Part shown: positions 41,487 to 49,717 of the stretch, piece by piece | Layout: each line of letters begins with the position of its first letter | Numbering within the stretch: position 1 is the stretch's first letter | From: a candidate division FCPU426 bacterium | GTDB taxonomy: Bacteria > Oederibacteriota > Muellerivitia > Muellerivitales > Muellerivitaceae | Direction of reading: 5' to 3' | DNA: 64,000 nucleotides | NCBI GenBank assembly: GCA_027452205.1 | Contig: DAIDGV010000010.1 | Coordinates: forward strand, 101,455-165,454 | Notes under the pieces: model-generated | Seen by the model: only the letters and a program-made list of their open reading frames with translations | Database searches by the model: none | What the model was told of the DNA's origin: nothing | Translations under genes and position numbers: made by a program

Positions 41487-42443
41487 ATGATGAAACGTTT
41501 TTGGGTGTTCATCCTCCTTTTATTAACGGCCGGCGTTGTCTCGGCCCAGGATATGCCGCCCTTGCCCTCGGATGCCCCTGCTTCCGCGGCCCCCGCTAAA
41601 GATGCCGGTATGCCTGCCCTTCCTGACGCCGGTGGAGCCCCCGCTGCCGCCGCTCCGGCTGCTGCCCCTGCGGCTGGTGCTAATGATATGCCGGCTTTGC
41701 CTGACGCAGGCGGCTCTGCTGCCGCACCGGCTAAAGCTGCCGCTTCGACCGATATGCCAGCCCTGCCGGATGCTGGTGGAGCCGCTCCTGCCGCTTCCGC
41801 TGCCCCCGCCCAAGACTCTGGTATGCCAGCTTTGCCCGATGCCGGTGGAGCCGCTCCGGCTGCTGCCCCTTCGGCCAGCGCGCCCAAGGCTGCCGCTTCG
41901 CCTGAAAATTCTGACATGAACGCAGTTCCAGTGGATGAAGGTGGCAATGCCGCTGAAAAGACCACCCCGGCCAAAGAAAGCAAACCCTGGCTGGCTTCCA
42001 AAGAACGGCCGAAGACCATCTTTGGCGGGTGGATCCGCGCCAAAGGGGGCAACATTACATCCCGCTTGTCCTGGACTTCCCAACAAGTGCTCAACGCGAT
42101 GGATGCCGCTAAATATAAGATGGTCCATGAAGAAGGGGTATACGAGGGTGAACAGAACAAGGGGCCTCAATATCGTAAGTTCACCTTTGGTGTTCCTAAG
42201 ACCGAGGACACGGTTCTGGTCCTTTTAAAAGAATCCAAGGGCCGGGTTTGGCTCCGGGTCGGTCCGGACGAGGAACCGGCTCCAGCGGACCATACTTACG
42301 CCCAATCAGCGAAGATCCGCGCCGAGGACATGAAAGTGTTGGCGATCATCAAAAAGAAACTCGGCGCCAGGGCCATGCCGCATCGCTACGTTCCCAGTTG
42401 GGACGCGCCTTTTGACCGTCACAAAGAGACGGCGGACGAATAG
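41487..42443 (+). CDS. Exported protein with MPALPDAGG tandem repeats
   Basis: The 318-residue product has a signal peptide (MMKRFWVFILLLLTAGVVSA). Residues 22-150 are low complexity: four or five copies of M-P-A-L-P-D-A-G-G separated by Ala/Pro-rich spacers. From about 165 a folded domain begins (TIFGGWIRAKGGNITSRLSW, then VYEGEQNKGPQYRKFTFGV and TVLVLLKESKGRVWLRVGPD). It resembles a small beta-rich domain, not recognised. The repeats probably form a disordered, extensible stalk. A 43-residue membrane protein follows two bases after the stop. Confidence 0.68.
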   Translation: MMKRFWVFILLLLTAGVVSAQDMPPLPSDAPASAAPAKDAGMPALPDAGGAPAAAAPAAAPAAGANDMPALPDAGGSAAAPAKAAASTDMPALPDAGGAAPAASAAPAQDSGMPALPDAGGAAPAAAPSASAPKAAASPENSDMNAVPVDEGGNAAEKTTPAKESKPWLASKERPKTIFGGWIRAKGGNITSRLSWTSQQVLNAMDAAKYKMVHEEGVYEGEQNKGPQYRKFTFGVPKTEDTVLVLLKESKGRVWLRVGPDEEPAPADHTYAQSAKIRAEDMKVLAIIKKKLGARAMPHRYVPSWDAPFDRHKETADE

Positions 42444-42445
42444 TA

Positions 42446-42577
42446 ATGTCTCGAAGTGTATTGGCTTTGATCTTTTATGGCGTAGGTATCGCGGCGATCC
42501 TTTTTTCCACGATCCGGACCTTTTATTTGATCTGGAAAAACAATAAATCCGCCGAAAAGAAACGTACAATCAATTAA
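42446..42577 (+). CDS. 43-residue single-span membrane protein
   Basis: An ATG two bases after the preceding stop codon opens 43 codons encoding M-S-R-S-V, a 24-residue hydrophobic helix (VLALIFYGVGIAAILFSTI) and a basic tail ending KKRTIN. The size and topology (short N-tail outside, Lys-rich C-tail inside) match small regulatory membrane proteins. The tight spacing to the upstream exported protein suggests translational coupling. No family is recognised. Confidence 0.55.
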   Translation: MSRSVLALIFYGVGIAAILFSTIRTFYLIWKNNKSAEKKRTIN

Positions 42578-42609
42578 CGGCTTCTCTATCCAGACAGTTC
42601 TCTGGCAGG

Positions 42610-44655
42610 GTGAATCGGGAAAATATCATAAAAATTTTATGGCTGGTCCTTACGCTCGCCGTGCCAAATTTTTGCATGGCCTTGAGCCCAATGGTTGATT
42701 ATCAGGACCTGGTCGCCGGAAGCGGCGCGCCCGGAAATGAAGACGGGCCTTTTTATTCAGCGAAGTTCAACAAACCCCAAGACCTCTTTTTAAACGAAAA
42801 AGAATCCCTTCTGTATGTCGCGGATGGCGCCAACAACCTGATCCGGGTCATCGATCTCAAGCACCAAAACGAGGTCAAGACAATCGCTGGGGATGGTTCG
42901 GTCGGACACGCGGACGGGCTCTGCTTAAAGGCCAGTTTTTATAACCCGACCTGTTTGGCGGGCCTGCCGGATGGTTCCATGGTTGTCTTTGATTCGGGGA
43001 ACCATTTGCTGCGTTTAGTGGATCCGGCAGGGGGTACTGTTTCCACCCTGGCGGGTGGCGGCGGTTCTTTTGAAGGTGATGCGGACAAAGTGTGGGTCGA
43101 AGATATCTGGAATTTGGCCTACGACCCCCAGGATCAGCAAGTTTATTTTACCGAGCCGACACGAGGGTATTTGGAACGATTCGATTTGAAATCGAAGAAA
43201 ATCCAGATGATCCTTAAGGCGAATGTTTTGGTCCCTCAACCGAAAGCTTTGGCGTTTGTGGATGGAAAACTACTGGTCGCCGACGCGAAACTTCCGTCGA
43301 TCTATTCGGTCCAGATAAAACCTGTCCCCACATCAACCGGGGTGACAAGCGTGACCCCCGCCTTGGATGTTTCGTTGGAAAAGGTGGGGCAGGCAAAGAA
43401 CATCGTAGCTTTCGCTGGATGGCCGGGAACTCTTTACGCCTATCAAGCCGATGGGGTCGAACCGGTTTACCGCGTCTATCCCAATCCTGGCGCAGTTGTT
43501 TTTTCTTCGATCGAGGGATTGCCTTTAACTTTACCCGCACCCCCTGACGCGATCGACCATTTCCGCGGATCCGCCAACGGCACTCACCTTGGTTTTGTTT
43601 CGGGTTCGACGATGGAACGTCGCTTTTACGCGACCAATGAAATCGGTTCGATGGTCTTTTCTTTCAGTGATTACAACATCAATGATTGGATGCTTGAACA
43701 CGGGGAAGATGCCTATAACGTGGGCAAGATCCACGATTTTGAGTACCCCTTTCAGAAACCACACCGAACATTCCGGATCCTTTTAGTGGGGAGATGTTTT
43801 GTCTATTACGAGGCCAATGACAAGCCTTACACCGTGAAGAATTGGAACCAATCGAATTATTTTTTTGGGGTCTCTAAAAAACTGGAAGCGGCTTTGAATA
43901 CCCAGGCCGCCTTGGAAGATTGGGGTTATCACTTCCAGGTCTTCAATGGGGCCATGCACAACGGCAGCATGGCTCTGGAAGGTTGGCCTTACTATATGCT
44001 TCCGGATGTGATCAAAAAGTATGATATTGATCTGGTCCTGATCCTGCATGACGACTCGTACAATTTCTTCGATTCTTATTTCTTTTGCCCTTTGACCAAA
44101 GAAGGCATCCCCCAGCACGAGATCGATACGGAATTCTCCTTGGAATCGGTTTCGCAAAAGTTCAAATCGGGGCCCATGGCCGATCTGATCCAACTCATGA
44201 AGAAAAGAAAAGTGTTCGCCAACGAGAAAGATGTTTCACCCGGAGCCTTCCAACAGCCTTATATCGACCTGGATATTTCTTATCCTGAGATCCGAAAAAA
44301 AGTCATCGACATCATGCAATTGCCCCTAACGCTGCTTAGAAAGAGGATCGAAAGTCATGTGACTGAGTCGGGGAAGAAGACCCGGCTCGAAATGTGGCAG
44401 TTCCCGACCCTGATGTATGTGCCCCCCCTGCGCCGGGCCTTTTTGAAGGATGCTTATGAGGGTGCGAAGATCCCGGTGGTGGATCTGGATGATGATTTCA
44501 TGGTTTTGGGTATGTCTTTTGCCCCGATCCGAGGAAGGCCCTTTGAAGCCTGCCAATTTACCGTTGATGGGATGTCCCTTTTCACGACCATCCTGATGCA
44601 TGAGCTCATCGAGAGAAAAGAGATTCCAATGAAAGCTGTCGTTCCCCAAAATTGA
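42610..44655 (+). CDS. Exported NHL-repeat protein with SGNH-like C-terminal half
   Basis: The GTG at 42610 follows GGCAGG. The 681-residue product has a signal peptide. NHL-type beta-propeller blades cover residues 25-240 (for example KPQDLFLNEKESLLYVADGANNLIRVID and NPTCLAGLPDGSMVVFDSGNHLLRLVD). The propeller is followed by a large alpha/beta part from about 340. The latter begins RILLVGRCFVYYEAND and includes D-L-V-L-I-L-H-D-D, which recalls the SGNH/GDSL hydrolase layout, but the nucleophile motif G-D-S is G-R-C, so catalysis is uncertain. NHL propellers usually bind ligands. Substrate and partners are unknown. Confidence 0.7.
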   Translation: MNRENIIKILWLVLTLAVPNFCMALSPMVDYQDLVAGSGAPGNEDGPFYSAKFNKPQDLFLNEKESLLYVADGANNLIRVIDLKHQNEVKTIAGDGSVGHADGLCLKASFYNPTCLAGLPDGSMVVFDSGNHLLRLVDPAGGTVSTLAGGGGSFEGDADKVWVEDIWNLAYDPQDQQVYFTEPTRGYLERFDLKSKKIQMILKANVLVPQPKALAFVDGKLLVADAKLPSIYSVQIKPVPTSTGVTSVTPALDVSLEKVGQAKNIVAFAGWPGTLYAYQADGVEPVYRVYPNPGAVVFSSIEGLPLTLPAPPDAIDHFRGSANGTHLGFVSGSTMERRFYATNEIGSMVFSFSDYNINDWMLEHGEDAYNVGKIHDFEYPFQKPHRTFRILLVGRCFVYYEANDKPYTVKNWNQSNYFFGVSKKLEAALNTQAALEDWGYHFQVFNGAMHNGSMALEGWPYYMLPDVIKKYDIDLVLILHDDSYNFFDSYFFCPLTKEGIPQHEIDTEFSLESVSQKFKSGPMADLIQLMKKRKVFANEKDVSPGAFQQPYIDLDISYPEIRKKVIDIMQLPLTLLRKRIESHVTESGKKTRLEMWQFPTLMYVPPLRRAFLKDAYEGAKIPVVDLDDDFMVLGMSFAPIRGRPFEACQFTVDGMSLFTTILMHELIERKEIPMKAVVPQN

Positions 44656-44700
44656 ATTGTTCGTTCCTGTCTCTATATTTAGTGGTTTGAAAGAGCTTGC

Positions 44701-44718
44701 CATCCCATTTATGGGATG
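44701..44718. promoter_or_regulatory. Palindrome upstream of smc
   Basis: CATCCCAT-TT-ATGGGATG is a perfect 8-base-stem palindrome 86 bases before the smc start, with no T-run. Likely an operator or RNA hairpin; role unknown. Confidence 0.3.
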
Positions 44719-44803
44719 ATACATTCGTGCGAAATTAAGTCCGCACACCTCTTTTGAACACTTTTCGCGGCCTTTTTCTCGATCAATACCGGAGAAACGG
44801 CTT

Positions 44804-47800
44804 TTGTTCCTTAAACGTCTCGATATCTACGGTTTCAAATCCTTCGCTGACAAGACCGAACTGCTCTTCGAACCTGGCGTGACCGCCGTGGTCGGTCCGA
44901 ACGGCTGTGGGAAAACCAACGTTTCTGACAGTGTTCGCTGGGTCATGGGCGAACAATCGGCCAAGGGCCTGCGCGCTACCGAAATGACCGACGTCATTTT
45001 CAACGGCACGGACAGCCGCAAGCCGGCGAGCATGGCCGAGGTAACCTTGACCTTGTCGAACGAGGACAAGACCCTGCCGCTGGATTACAACGAAATTTCA
45101 GTCACTCGCCGGGTCTATCGCTCGGGCGAATCCGAATATCTCATCAATAAAGCGCCAGCCCGGTTGAAGGACGTCAAAGAACTTTTCATGGGCACGGGTC
45201 TAGGCACCAGCGCCTATTCGGTCATGGCCCAAGGCCAGATGGACCAGATCATCACCTCCAAGCCTGCCGAACGCCGGGCCATTTTCGAAGAAGCGGCTGG
45301 CATCACCCGCTATAAGGCCCGCAAGATCGAAGCCCTGCGCAAATTGGACGCCACTGAGCAGAACCTGGTGCGCGTGTCGGACATCATCGCCGAGATCAAA
45401 CGCCAGATATCCACCCTGGAACGCCAAGCCAAGCAGGCGGAGAAGTACCGTGAATATAAAGAAAAGCTTGGCAAGCTACAGGTCCTGATCCATTTGGATA
45501 AGGCCGCTAAGCTTAAGAGCAAGCTCAAGGATCTTTACCACAAAATGGGCCAGGTCCGCGAGAAGTTGGAAGTAGCCCAATCCGAAACCCACAAACTGGA
45601 ACATGACGAGAAGGCCCAGCGGACCCAGTTGAATGCTATTGATGAGGAGCTCACGCAAGCCCGGGAACAGGCCTATAAGATCAGCAGTGAGGTCGAGGTG
45701 ACCCAAGGCCGCGCCGAGGGCGCCCGTCGTCACCGGGGTATGTTGGCTGACCAAAAGCAACGCAATGAACAGCAAGTGACCGAAGGCTTGAGCCGTATTG
45801 AACAGTTAAAGGTTTGGGTGGCGGAACGGTTGCATTTGCTGGAAACCAAAGACAGTCAAAAGGCCGAAAAAGAGAAGAGTAAGAACGGCTTTCAAGAAGA
45901 GTTGGCCGCTTTGGACGGCGACCTGACGGTGAAGAACCGTGACTTGGCCGACAAAAACGCTACGGCTATGGGATTGCTCACGAAGGCCGCTCAAATGAAG
46001 GCGGAACTGGAGTCCCTCAAGGCGCAGGATGAGGAAATTTCCCGCCGGGTGGCCGATCTAGCCGGTCAGATCGAAAAGTTGTCCTCCGAAGTTACCTATT
46101 TAGAGCAGCGTTTGTCCCAATTGCAGGAAGAAAAGACCCGGGTACAAGGGGAAGAAACCCAAGTTGATGAACAGATCCTGCAATGCCAGACGGCCTTGAC
46201 CGAGAACGAGACCCATATTGAAGAGATCAACGGGTCGCTCAAGCAATTGAACAACCAGTTCTCCGAGGTGCGGTCCCGCTACGGGGTGTTGGAAGAGTTG
46301 CAGAACAAACTGACCGGCTATGACCCGGGGGTCAAAGCGGTATTGCAGGCGAAACAATCGGAACCCCTGATGTGGCAAGAGGTCCTGGGTGTGGTGGCCA
46401 ACCTGATCTCGGTCGATCAAACCTACGAAACCGCCGTGGAAGCCATCTTGGGTGGTCAACTGCAATCCCTGGTCGTTCAAAATCGCGCCGCCGCCGAAAA
46501 GGTCGTGGCCTTCCTCAAGTCTGAAGGTCAAGGCAAGGTATCCCTATTCATCCTCGATGACCTTCGTAAACTACAAAATATTCCTTTGCCCGAAACCCTT
46601 TTGAGCGAGACGGGGGTTGAAGCCTCGGTCCTTTCCCGGTTGAAGTATGACGAGGGAATGTCACCGGTGGTGAAATTCCTATTCGAACAGGATGCTTTCA
46701 TCAAAGACCTGGCCGCTGCGGAAGTTCTCTGTGAAAAATACCCGCGGGTCCGGTTCGTCACGAAAGAGGGGGATCGTTTGGGTCCCTTGGGTTTCATGAA
46801 GGCTGGATCGGAGATCTCCGGGTTGTCCCTCTTGGGCCGTCACCGTGAAATGTCCGAGTTGGCCGAGAAGCTCAAACAGATCGAGAACGAGATCCAAGAA
46901 TCCGAATTGACCTTGATGGACGCCAAAAAGAACCGCAAGGACGCGGAAGACCGGCTGTTGACCGGCGAAAGCCGCCGGAACCAGTTGAAGATCCGTTTGG
47001 CCGAGATCGAGAAGGAAATCGCCCAAGTCCACGAAACCTCCAGCCGCCTGCACGATCAAAAGGCCGCTGAGGAGATCGAAAAGGCCGAGGTGGAACGCCA
47101 CTGGAGCTCGGATAAGATCCGGGTCCAAGAGCTTAACCAGATGCTTTCCCAAAGCGAGCAAGAACAGAACCTGACACAGGAAGAGATCAATAACGCCCGG
47201 GTACATCTGCAGAACCTCCAGATCCGTAAGGATGAGCTTTCCAAGCAGATCATGCAGGTCGAAGTGGAATTAGCCTCGTTGGATGAAGTGGCCCACCGCT
47301 CCAAGGAAGAAGCTGAACGTTACCAGAATGAGCTGGATCAATTGACCCAGGTGATCGAGCAAAAACGCAAAGAGAACCAAGAGATCGACCAGCAAGAGAA
47401 TCAACTGTCCCTGGATTTGACGGACCTCGAAGAAAAAGCTGGGGGGCTCTTTAAGACCAAGCAAGACGCCGAAGATAAAGTGAAGGTCGTCGCCGAAAAG
47501 CGCGAGAAGATCGCTGTCGAGACCCACGCTTGGACCGAAAAGGTCCATCAAGCCCGGAGCAAGAGCGAAGAGGTCCAGAAAGACCTGCATAACTTCGAAG
47601 TGCAGGAAGCCCAGATCAATGTGGAGTTCCGCAATATCGAGGAAAAGCTCCAGGTTGAATATAAGGTCGACATGGACAATTCGCCCGTCGCCTTGGAAAA
47701 GGACTTCAATGGGGAAGAGGCGGAAAAAGAATCCATTGAACTGCGCGCCAAGATCGAGCGCTTAGGCCTGGTTAACATGGTGGCCGTCGAGGAATATGAC

Positions 47801-48385
47801 GAACTCAACCAGCGTTATAAGTTCCTCACTGAACAACGGGACGACCTTTTAAAGGCCAAAGATGACCTTCAAAAGGCCATTAATAAGATCAACCTGACCT
47901 CTAAGGAACTGTTCACCTCGACCTTCGCCACGGTGCAGGAGAACTTTAAGGATACTTTCCAGCGCCTCTTCGAAGGTGGCCGCGCCGAGCTGATCCTGGT
48001 GGACGAAGGTGACGTGCTGGAGTCGGGCATCGAGATCGTGGCCCGGCCCCCAGGCAAACGCCTGCAGTCAGTGTCCCTGCTTTCCGGCGGCGAAAAGGCC
48101 CTGACGGCCATCGCATTGCTCTTCGCGCTTTTCATGGTCAAGCCCAGTCCCTTCTGCTTGCTGGACGAGATCGACGCGCCTTTGGATGACGTGAACACCT
48201 CCAGGTTTGCCCATTTGCTCAAGGAATTCAGCAAGAAGACCCAGTTCATCATGATCACTCACAGCAAGGTGAGCATGGAAACGGCCGACGTGATGTACGG
48301 TGTTACGATGCAAGAATCAGGTGTTTCAAAGATCATTTCGACCCGCTTCCGCGAGAACACTCCCGAGGAGCCGGCTGTTTCCTAA
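44804..48385 (+). CDS. smc: Chromosome partition protein SMC
   Basis: The TTG start at 44804 follows GGAG by about nine bases. The 1193-residue protein has the canonical SMC plan. Walker A GPNGCGKT is at residues 31-38. Long coiled-coil arms run through residues 170-490 and 690-1030. A hinge lies around 500-660 (VLGVVANLISVDQTYETA). The signature LSGGEKALTAIALLF (about 1093) and Walker B FCLLDEIDAPLDD (about 1117) are at the C-terminal end. SMC dimers with ScpA/B extrude DNA loops to compact and separate chromosomes. It is directly upstream of ftsY, an order found in many bacteria. Confidence 0.97.
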   Translation: MFLKRLDIYGFKSFADKTELLFEPGVTAVVGPNGCGKTNVSDSVRWVMGEQSAKGLRATEMTDVIFNGTDSRKPASMAEVTLTLSNEDKTLPLDYNEISVTRRVYRSGESEYLINKAPARLKDVKELFMGTGLGTSAYSVMAQGQMDQIITSKPAERRAIFEEAAGITRYKARKIEALRKLDATEQNLVRVSDIIAEIKRQISTLERQAKQAEKYREYKEKLGKLQVLIHLDKAAKLKSKLKDLYHKMGQVREKLEVAQSETHKLEHDEKAQRTQLNAIDEELTQAREQAYKISSEVEVTQGRAEGARRHRGMLADQKQRNEQQVTEGLSRIEQLKVWVAERLHLLETKDSQKAEKEKSKNGFQEELAALDGDLTVKNRDLADKNATAMGLLTKAAQMKAELESLKAQDEEISRRVADLAGQIEKLSSEVTYLEQRLSQLQEEKTRVQGEETQVDEQILQCQTALTENETHIEEINGSLKQLNNQFSEVRSRYGVLEELQNKLTGYDPGVKAVLQAKQSEPLMWQEVLGVVANLISVDQTYETAVEAILGGQLQSLVVQNRAAAEKVVAFLKSEGQGKVSLFILDDLRKLQNIPLPETLLSETGVEASVLSRLKYDEGMSPVVKFLFEQDAFIKDLAAAEVLCEKYPRVRFVTKEGDRLGPLGFMKAGSEISGLSLLGRHREMSELAEKLKQIENEIQESELTLMDAKKNRKDAEDRLLTGESRRNQLKIRLAEIEKEIAQVHETSSRLHDQKAAEEIEKAEVERHWSSDKIRVQELNQMLSQSEQEQNLTQEEINNARVHLQNLQIRKDELSKQIMQVEVELASLDEVAHRSKEEAERYQNELDQLTQVIEQKRKENQEIDQQENQLSLDLTDLEEKAGGLFKTKQDAEDKVKVVAEKREKIAVETHAWTEKVHQARSKSEEVQKDLHNFEVQEAQINVEFRNIEEKLQVEYKVDMDNSPVALEKDFNGEEAEKESIELRAKIERLGLVNMVAVEEYDELNQRYKFLTEQRDDLLKAKDDLQKAINKINLTSKELFTSTFATVQENFKDTFQRLFEGGRAELILVDEGDVLESGIEIVARPPGKRLQSVSLLSGGEKALTAIALLFALFMVKPSPFCLLDEIDAPLDDVNTSRFAHLLKEFSKKTQFIMITHSKVSMETADVMYGVTMQESGVSKIISTRFRENTPEEPAVS

Positions 48386-48422
48386 GACTCCTTTTGTTTT
48401 CATTCCTTCCTGAAGGGTCCCT

Positions 48423-49346
48423 ATGGGTTTGTTCGATAAGTTCAAGAATGGTCTTTTCAAGACAGCTCAGCAACTGACCTCCGGTCTGGAAACGGTCCTC
48501 AAGGGTGGTCCTGCCATTTCCCGCCAGGCACTGGAAGCGCTGGAAGAAACGCTGGTTCGAGCCGATATGGGCGCCCCTACCGCCAGGGCCATCATTCATG
48601 AGGTTGAGGAATCAGCCAAGAAAGACACCACTCACAAGGTTCATTTGGCGAATCATTTGCGGAAAGCGATATTAGGAAAACTCGAATCGGTCCAAACGCC
48701 CTTTGCCCTGCCGAAACCGGGCATCATCCTTCTGGTGGGCGTGAATGGCGCAGGTAAAACGACCACCACCGGTAAGTTGGCCGCTCGTTTTGCCGGGGAA
48801 GGACGAAAAGTGCTCCTGGCGGCGGGCGATACTTTTCGCGCCGCGGCGGAAGAACAGCTGACGGAATGGGCCCAGCGTGCTAAAGTGGAATTCATTCGCG
48901 GCGCTCACGGAGCCGCGCCCTCGGCGGTGGTTTTTGACGCCCTTCAATCCGGTCTGGCCCACGGAGCGGATTGCCTTTTGGTCGATACGGCGGGCCGTCT
49001 TCATAACCGTTCGAACTTGATGGAAGAACTGAGGAAAATAGTCCGGGTGGCCGAAAAAGCGGCGCCGGGAGTGCATCAAGAAAAATGGTTGGTCCTGGAC
49101 GCTAATACGGGCCAGAACGCCATGAACCAGGCCCGGGAATTCAATAAAGAAGTCGGTTTGACGGGCCTTGTGTTGACGAAGATCGACGGTACCGCTAAGG
49201 GCGGCATTGTGGTGGCCCTAGCGGGTGAGTTAGGATTACCCGTACGCTTTTTGGGAGTGGGGGAACAGATGGATGATCTGGTCCCTTTCGACCCTGGGTT
49301 GTTCGTTGAAGCTTTAGTGCCGGTTGAAGCCGAGCATTCTTCTTAA
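48423..49346 (+). CDS. ftsY: Signal recognition particle receptor FtsY
   Basis: The 307-residue protein is a short FtsY without the long acidic A domain: it begins MGLFDKFKNGLFKTAQQL, then the NG domains. GVNGAGKTTTTGKLA (P-loop), DTAGRLHNRSNLMEEL and TKIDGTAKGG are all present. It binds Ffh (20036-21454) to bring ribosomes to the translocon. The gene sits 37 bases after smc, with AAGGG before the ATG, and probably shares its transcript. Confidence 0.96.
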   Translation: MGLFDKFKNGLFKTAQQLTSGLETVLKGGPAISRQALEALEETLVRADMGAPTARAIIHEVEESAKKDTTHKVHLANHLRKAILGKLESVQTPFALPKPGIILLVGVNGAGKTTTTGKLAARFAGEGRKVLLAAGDTFRAAAEEQLTEWAQRAKVEFIRGAHGAAPSAVVFDALQSGLAHGADCLLVDTAGRLHNRSNLMEELRKIVRVAEKAAPGVHQEKWLVLDANTGQNAMNQAREFNKEVGLTGLVLTKIDGTAKGGIVVALAGELGLPVRFLGVGEQMDDLVPFDPGLFVEALVPVEAEHSS

Positions 49347-49363
49347 CTAAGGGAGTCGGGACT

Positions 49364-49714
49364 ATGGAACGCTTGCTCTTAACATCGCGTGGCGCCGCAT
49401 CGAATAACCAGGTCACCGTGGTCGACGTGGAAGGTGTGCTGGATATCAACACGGTCAGCGATTTCGAGAACCTCCTGCAAGAACTCTTCAAGAAGAAACA
49501 ATACAAGATCGTGCTGAACATGAAGCAATTGACCTACATCTCCAGCGCCGGGTTTGGCGTGCTGATGAGCATCATCAAGGATGTTCGTAAGAACAAGGGT
49601 GACATCAAGATCGTCAATGTCAGCGCGGATATCTACAAGGTTTTCGACCTTCTCGAACTGCCAGGTCTTTTCCATATCCTGAAGACGGAGCAGGACGCCG
49701 TCGGCGAATTTTAG
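49364..49714 (+). CDS. Stand-alone STAS domain protein (anti-anti-sigma factor family)
   Basis: This 116-residue single STAS domain is of the SpoIIAA/RsbV type, with DVEGVLDINTVSDFENLLQEL and the phosphorylation loop YISSAGFGVLMSI. The Ser-Ser-Ala-Gly there (Ser about 60) is the site normally phosphorylated by a partner kinase such as RsbW/SpoIIAB. No such kinase, phosphatase or sigma factor is in this window. It begins 17 bases after ftsY and ends 3 bases before the next gene, so it is embedded in a run of housekeeping genes. Confidence 0.88.
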   Translation: MERLLLTSRGAASNNQVTVVDVEGVLDINTVSDFENLLQELFKKKQYKIVLNMKQLTYISSAGFGVLMSIIKDVRKNKGDIKIVNVSADIYKVFDLLELPGLFHILKTEQDAVGEF

Positions 49715-49717
49715 TCC

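Noticed and set aside
41530..41900. GC-rich repeats at the start of the secreted repeat protein, considered as a DNA satellite
   Set aside because: They keep one reading frame and encode M-P-A-L-P-D units, so they are coding repeats.
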